Shown: one piece after another, positions 63,401 to 64,000 of the stretch
Numbering within the stretch: the stretch's first letter is position 1
Layout: each line of letters begins with the position of its first letter
NCBI GenBank assembly: GCA_040954595.2
Contig: CM082597.2
Location: 6,572,001-6,636,000, forward strand
Direction: 5' to 3'
DNA from: Balanoglossus misakiensis
Lineage: Eukaryota; Hemichordata
Length of the DNA stretch: 64,000 nt
The notes under the pieces: model-generated
Seen by the model: only the letters and a program-made list of their open reading frames with translations
The model's database searches: none
What the model was told of the DNA's origin: nothing
Made by a program: the position numbers and the translations under genes

Positions 63401-64000
63401 TTGTGTGTCGCTTTGAAGCCATAGATGCGGGAGTTGACTGATCGTGGAGGAAGCCATTGAACGACAGTTTGTTACGCGCAAAAGTCGTGCGCAGAACACC
63501 AAAACAAACCAGAGAACGATCATGGTACCAATCTGTGCACAACTAAATGTCCGGTGTCACTAAAATCGAAAATATCCTACGTAAAAGATTCAAAGAAAGT
63601 GATCGTCCAGACGCTGCGAACGTGTGTACTCGAGGCGAGTCGGAAGTCAAATGAACGGCTACTCACGTTGGAACCCCCATGATGCTTTGCGTTTGACCCA
63701 CACCACCTTTATTTAACTATAACACTGCGTGCCATGTTTACTCCAGCGCTAATGTTGTGGTTTGGAATTCTTCACAGGTATTTGCCGAATAATGTCATAG
63801 AAACACTTGGAGATAAAGTATTCAATGGCCTTACTCGTCTTCAGCTCCTGTAAGTGTAAACCAATGATCAATTTAATATCCTTAACCATTAATAATCACA
63901 ATGAGTAAGACCTGAACATGTGCGGGCTTATTTGACACGAACACTTGTTGTCTTTTACCTCCAGTGACATACGAAACAACAGAATAAAGTTCTTCACAAA
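42331..64000 (+). CDS. Gene B: mosaic LDLa-LRR receptor ectodomain (3' partial, 25 exons)
   Basis: Spliced gene; exons are listed separately. Order: signal peptide, trefoil, galactose-binding-like module, EGF, Link-like, F5/8C, PAN/Apple, CUB, C-type lectin, seven LDLa, LRR N-cap, and at least four LRRs cut by the window end. The exons total 4,061 nt (about 1,353 codons) and all phases agree. LDLa followed by LRR encoded by 69-72-nt phase-2 exons is the plan of type C leucine-rich-repeat GPCRs (RXFP1/2, snail GRL101), so a seven-helix domain is expected downstream, but that is inference. The carbohydrate- and glycosaminoglycan-type modules (Link, C-lectin, F5/8C, trefoil) suggest a ligand or surface with glycans. 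Alternative: an LRR protein with one membrane span, or a secreted one. Neighbour of gene A on the same strand, with no evident functional link. Confidence 0.85.
42515..42706 (+). CDS. Gene B exon 2: trefoil (P-type) domain
   Basis: Phase 1-1. [28 protein letters not shown] and ELCYR fit the P-domain pattern C-x9-C-x9-C-x4-C-C-W; the last loop is shorter than usual (x7). The acceptor (GATGTAAG) has a weak pyrimidine tract. Donor GTAAGT. Confidence 0.75.
43571..43858 (+). CDS. Gene B exon 3: galactose-binding-like module, first half
   Basis: Phase 1-1, 95 codons. [18 protein letters not shown] at the start and [17 protein letters not shown] near the end. Predicted beta-rich; together with exon 4 it looks like a diverged discoidin/fucolectin-type fold. 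The family call is tentative. Acceptor AACTTCCAG, donor GTGAGA. Confidence 0.75.
44082..44333 (+). CDS. Gene B exon 4: galactose-binding-like module, second half
   Basis: Phase 1-1. [32 protein letters not shown] and [13 protein letters not shown]; the final E-I-E-V-Y is like the last strand of F5/8C and fucolectin modules. NQT is a possible N-glycan site. Donor GTGAGT. Confidence 0.75.
44528..45300. repeat. Element with about three 145-bp tandem repeats
   Basis: The unit marked by GCTGAAATTTGGT and GGAATGTGTGTTATGGTG recurs at 44654, 44799, 44942 and (partial) 45093; TAATTTGGATTTGATGGGGT and GCAAATTAGATCTAAAAATA are also shared. The ends carry AGCTCTGCTG and CAGCAGAGCT in inverse sense, so the array may be the inside of a foldback element. 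Confidence 0.82.
45544..45666 (+). CDS. Gene B exon 5: EGF-like domain
   Basis: Phase 1-1. [18 protein letters not shown], then [15 protein letters not shown]. Six cysteines; CLHGGTC fits the O-fucose consensus. Unlike gene A's EGFs it has the C-x4-C-x5-C-x8-C type spacing. Acceptor TTCTTAAG, donor GTAAGT. Confidence 0.88.
45787..46351. repeat. Very long pure pentanucleotide array (TTTTG)n
   Basis: About 112 uninterrupted units over about 565 bp. Open in several frames on both strands (LFCFV and KQNKT translations), but these are repeat artefacts. It ends 57 nt before the exon 6 acceptor. Confidence 0.98.
46409..46687 (+). CDS. Gene B exon 6: Link-like domain
   Basis: Phase 1-1, 92 codons. 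[44 protein letters not shown] and PAPVICSP. Four cysteines and the alanine-rich helix with an aromatic pair resemble the hyaluronan-binding Link module; the central part is short. Could be a diverged C-lectin relative. Acceptor TCTTATAG, donor GTAAGT. Confidence 0.72.
47757..48103 (+). CDS. Gene B exon 7: F5/8 type C (discoidin), first part
   Basis: Phase 1 to 0. [16 protein letters not shown] at the start, [18 protein letters not shown] in the middle, [16 protein letters not shown] near the end: the order of an F5/8C domain. The domain resumes in exon 8 after a 4.9-kb intron. Donor GTAAGT. Confidence 0.88.
48200..48915 (-). mobile_element. Non-LTR retrotransposon remnant, CR1/L2-like reverse transcriptase C-terminal part
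   Basis: On the minus strand, one frame has [20 protein letters not shown] (48612-48821) and another has [20 protein letters not shown] and [16 protein letters not shown] (48225-48596), typical of the region after the catalytic site of CR1-clade reverse transcriptases. It is split across frames and 5' truncated, so it is dead. Confidence 0.82.
49157..49396 (+). other. Unexplained open frame in the large intron
   Basis: Contains [20 protein letters not shown] and [20 protein letters not shown], acidic and protein-like. An AG at 49244-49245 would enter it in a phase that does not match exon 7, so it is not placed in gene B. It may be a relic of another inserted element. No family recognised. 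Confidence 0.3.
50274..50330. repeat. Tetranucleotide microsatellite (TTTG)n
   Basis: About 14 pure TTTG units, intronic, between the two LINE remnants. Confidence 0.95.
51031..52860 (+). mobile_element. Non-LTR retrotransposon remnant with reverse transcriptase, plus strand
   Basis: Reverse transcriptase pieces in successive frames: [20 protein letters not shown] and [15 protein letters not shown] (51069-51350), [17 protein letters not shown] with the catalytic YADD (51387-51632), then a C-terminal part with [18 protein letters not shown] and LYGSAIWG (51645-52109), and a zinc-knuckle-like [21 protein letters not shown] (52137-52580). Frameshifts and stops show it is inactive. 5' truncated: the endonuclease is missing. 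Confidence 0.88.
53015..53186 (+). CDS. Gene B exon 8: F5/8 type C, second part
   Basis: Phase 0 to 1. [36 protein letters not shown] and GGEIELCG, the closing strands of F5/8C (IxxPVxARxIRI.. xLRxELxGC type). Acceptor TGCTCTTTCAG, donor GTAGGT. Confidence 0.9.
53404..53597. mobile_element. Inverted-repeat element, family 2, copy d
   Basis: TTGAAAGGTATACACTCACC to GGTGACCGTATACCTTTAA with CATATATGGCTGAAAT and GTGTGCCACCCACTGAAAAT inside. Same orientation as copy a. Confidence 0.87.
53766..54038 (+). CDS. Gene B exon 9: PAN/Apple domain
   Basis: Phase 1-1, 90 codons. [37 protein letters not shown] and GTDYYIRL fit the PAN/Apple pattern of a helix with ECxxxC packed on a beta sheet. Acceptor AACTTTCAG, donor GTACGT. 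Confidence 0.85.
54063..54250. repeat. Tetranucleotide array (GTAT)n with a (GTAC)n core
   Basis: GTAT units flank a central block of about ten GTAC units (54132-54172); the core is self-complementary. It is just after the exon 9 donor. Same architecture as the 983-1144 array: a T-to-C variant fills the middle. Confidence 0.95.
54435..54857 (+). CDS. Gene B exon 10: CUB domain
   Basis: Phase 1-1, 140 codons. [58 protein letters not shown] and [19 protein letters not shown] form a complete CUB. N-glycan site at NGT. Donor GTACGG. Confidence 0.92.
55003..55203 (+). CDS. Gene B exon 11: C-type lectin domain, part 1
   Basis: Phase 1-1. [19 protein letters not shown], then [19 protein letters not shown] and RKWIYIG: the long-form CTLD start with the first cysteine pair. 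Acceptor TTAATTCTATAG, donor GTACCG. Confidence 0.9.
55516..55597 (+). CDS. Gene B exon 12: C-type lectin domain, part 2
   Basis: Phase 1 to 2. [28 protein letters not shown]: the EGxxxWxDxxPLxYTxW core. Acceptor ATGGCAG, donor GTAAGC. Confidence 0.9.
56021..56163 (+). CDS. Gene B exon 13: C-type lectin domain, part 3
   Basis: Phase 2 to 1. [15 protein letters not shown], then [20 protein letters not shown]. The sugar-contact motif is QPN (EPN or QPD in classic lectins) and WND is replaced by WHD, so calcium site 2 may be altered. Confidence 0.9.
56792..56914 (+). CDS. Gene B exon 14: LDLa 1
   Basis: Phase 1-1. [20 protein letters not shown] then [16 protein letters not shown], six cysteines and an intact D..D..SDE calcium motif. 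Donor A|GTACGG. Confidence 0.9.
57239..57349 (+). CDS. Gene B exon 15: LDLa 2
   Basis: Phase 1-1. [19 protein letters not shown] and [16 protein letters not shown], six cysteines, SDE motif present. Its last 40 bp plus donor recur at 57413-57456. Confidence 0.9.
57369..57400. repeat. Trinucleotide array (TTG)n
   Basis: About 11 TTG units just after the exon 15 donor; it separates the exon end from its partial duplicate. Confidence 0.92.
57413..57456 (+). pseudogene. Duplicated 3' end of the LDLa 2 exon with its donor
   Basis: GATTTGTCTGACGAGATACA then GTATGGTAAGCAAATATT copies GATTGGTCTGACGAGATAGA then GTGCGGTAAGCAAATATT (57324-57361). It has the SDEI codons and donor but no acceptor or cysteine frame. 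Non-functional. Confidence 0.85.
57569..57700 (+). CDS. Gene B exon 16: LDLa 3, missing one disulfide
   Basis: Phase 1-1. [20 protein letters not shown] and [10 protein letters not shown]. Only four of six cysteines: C1 and C3, which pair with each other in LDLa, are both gone, while the calcium motif is intact. Acceptor GTGAATAG, donor GTATGT. Confidence 0.86.
57872..58100 (+). other. Unexplained open frame directly before LDLa 4
   Basis: Between a TGA and a TAA a frame reads [37 protein letters not shown] and [10 protein letters not shown]: cysteine-rich and protein-like. An AG at 57894-57895 would give phase 1, but no phase-1 donor precedes 58101. It may be chance or a decayed exon. Confidence 0.25.
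58101..58220 (+). CDS. Gene B exon 17: LDLa 4, diverged
   Basis: Phase 1-1. [19 protein letters not shown] and [20 protein letters not shown]. The calcium loop is altered ([12 protein letters not shown]) with an extra cysteine. The acceptor is CACGACAG; no clear pyrimidine tract. Donor GTAGGC. Confidence 0.83.
58740..58880 (+). CDS. Gene B exon 18: LDLa 5, degenerate
   Basis: Phase 1-1. [20 protein letters not shown] then [14 protein letters not shown] and EGC. The SDE calcium motif is absent and the spacing is long, so it is a structurally drifting repeat. Donor GTAAGG. Confidence 0.8.
59289..59405 (+). CDS. Gene B exon 19: LDLa 6
   Basis: Phase 1-1. [20 protein letters not shown] and [16 protein letters not shown], six cysteines, EDE in place of SDE. 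Acceptor TATTTTCAG, donor GTAAGT. Confidence 0.9.
59556..59737. mobile_element. Inverted-repeat element, family 2, copy e (chimeric interior)
   Basis: TTAAAGGTATACGGTCACCT to GGTGACCGTATACCTTTAA. Unlike the other copies its middle reads AACACTTTATTTTCGCGTGT, where AACACTTTATTTTCGCG matches family 1, which suggests gene conversion between families. Confidence 0.85.
59741..59878. repeat. Perfect-looking palindrome (foldback)
   Basis: CAATAACCCCCGCC and GGCGGGGGGTTATTG are the ends; the arms contain GGGTATACACGAGATTTTGG and its reverse complement CCAAAATCTCGTGTATACCC, about 40 nt apart. Starts three bases after the family 2 element. Confidence 0.9.
60360..60479 (+). CDS. Gene B exon 20: LDLa 7
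   Basis: Phase 1-1. [20 protein letters not shown] and [16 protein letters not shown], six cysteines, intact acidic calcium motif. Last LDLa before the LRR region. Acceptor TTATTTTAG, donor GTAAGT. Confidence 0.9.
60708..60810 (+). CDS. Gene B exon 21: LRR N-terminal cap
   Basis: Phase 1 to 2. [19 protein letters not shown] fits the LRRNT pattern CPxxCxCxxxxVxC, followed by [12 protein letters not shown], the first LRR strand. Acceptor CCCGCCAG, donor GTAAGT. Confidence 0.9.
60950..61456. mobile_element. Foldback element with arms of about 200 nt
   Basis: Left arm GGTTACCCAGACGCCTTTGC, AATACCATTGAACGGTTTG and GACCGATTGAACGCTGCAA; the right arm is the reverse complement, ending GCAAAGGCGTCTGGGTAACC. 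The loop includes TATGATATATCATAC, itself palindromic. Intronic between LRR exons 21 and 22. Confidence 0.9.
61691..61880. mobile_element. Inverted-repeat element, family 2, copy f (reverse orientation)
   Basis: CAGGTATACGGTCACCTATG to GGAGGTGACTGTATACCTTA with CCATGGCAAATTGTG, CAGTGGGTGGCACACGCG and CATATATGGGCATATG. Confidence 0.86.
61997..62065 (+). CDS. Gene B exon 22: leucine-rich repeat
   Basis: Phase 2-2, 69 nt. [20 protein letters not shown] then G-I-L. One LRR per exon in phase 2, as in LGR/RXFP genes. Acceptor TTAAATAG, donor GTAAGT. Confidence 0.8.
62177..62371. mobile_element. Inverted-repeat element, family 2, copy g (diverged)
   Basis: TTTAAATGTATACGGTCACC to GGTGACCGTGTTCCTTTAA. 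ACCATGGCAAACTGAGATC and GTGGCACACGCG place it in the family; several point changes and a lost CATATATGG word. Ends 81 nt before exon 23. Confidence 0.8.
62453..62524 (+). CDS. Gene B exon 23: leucine-rich repeat
   Basis: Phase 2-2, 72 nt. [20 protein letters not shown] then L-L-R-L; I-x-x-L-P-x-G-x-F is the classical LRR core. Acceptor TTCTCAAAG, donor GTAAGT. Confidence 0.85.
62834..63164. mobile_element. Dispersed element, family 4, copy B (reverse orientation)
   Basis: GTGTTGTAACACACCTTA to GGCCAGTCAATATGTGTATA. The words GTGTTCTCATCCATCAATTG, GATGCCCGCTCATTTTGTGT, AAACAGACTGTTTCACTC and CAGACGTATGCTGTTGCC match copy A (13965-14326) in reverse. Intronic. Confidence 0.8.
63778..63849 (+). 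CDS. Gene B exon 24: leucine-rich repeat
   Basis: Phase 2-2, 72 nt. [20 protein letters not shown], then L-Q-L-L: N-x-I-x-x-L-x-x-x-x-F-x-G-L is a textbook LRR. Acceptor TTCTTCACAG, donor GTAAGT. Confidence 0.9.
63965..64000 (+). CDS. Gene B exon 25 (cut by window end): leucine-rich repeat
   Basis: Enters in phase 2 and reads [11 protein letters not shown] up to the window edge, the start of another LRR. The exon continues outside. Confidence 0.85.

Noticed and set aside
42331-64000. Splitting gene B into several genes between its modules
   Set aside because: All 25 exons keep compatible phases and no stop, new signal peptide or promoter-like start was seen between them. RNA would settle it.
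1-64000. CRISPR arrays, operons, bacterial ribosome sites, tRNA or rRNA genes
   Set aside because: The repeats are microsatellites and inverted-repeat elements, the genes are spliced, and no tRNA or rRNA sequence was recognised by eye.

Overview
The window is animal genomic DNA. It is AT-rich, its short exons are separated by GT-AG introns of a few hundred bases, and it is full of small inverted-repeat elements, pure microsatellites and two damaged non-LTR retrotransposons. The domain repertoire (a kielin/chordin-like protein with a huge EGF array, and a mosaic LDLa-LRR receptor) and the compact introns suggest a marine invertebrate, most plausibly a deuterostome such as a hemichordate, lancelet or echinoderm. 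This is inference; nothing in the sequence fixes the species.

Gene A (304-37814, + strand, 5' end before the window) is read from 54 exons; one of them, a 27-nt exon, is doubtful. Without it the exons join in a single frame for 2,005 codons plus a stop. The order is 24 EGF-like repeats (one per phase 1-1 exon), one calcium-binding EGF, 14 von Willebrand C domains, then VWD, C8 and TIL. The VWC-to-TIL part has the layout of kielin/chordin-like protein and BMPER/crossveinless-2, secreted BMP modulators. No transmembrane segment precedes the stop. An EGF array of this size in front is not part of the vertebrate KCP or BMPER layout as I know it.

37815-42330 is intergenic and holds nested foldback elements. 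No gene was recognised there.

Gene B (42331 to beyond 64000, + strand) starts with a clear signal peptide and runs through 25 exons: trefoil, a galactose-binding-like module, EGF, Link-like module, F5/8C (discoidin), PAN/Apple, CUB, C-type lectin, seven LDLa modules, an LRR N-terminal cap and LRRs encoded by 69-72-nt phase-2 exons. LDLa followed by LRR with this exon pattern is the ectodomain plan of type C leucine-rich-repeat GPCRs (RXFP relaxin receptors, snail GRL101). A seven-helix domain is therefore expected downstream but is not seen. This is the most unusual system in the window.

The intron that splits the F5/8C domain (48104-53014) carries a minus-strand CR1/L2-like reverse transcriptase remnant and a plus-strand non-LTR reverse transcriptase remnant. 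At least ten inverted-repeat families occur; the commonest (termini TACTGTAAAACAC) has ten copies, nine of them within about 115 nt of an exon. Introns not listed separately hold nothing I could recognise.
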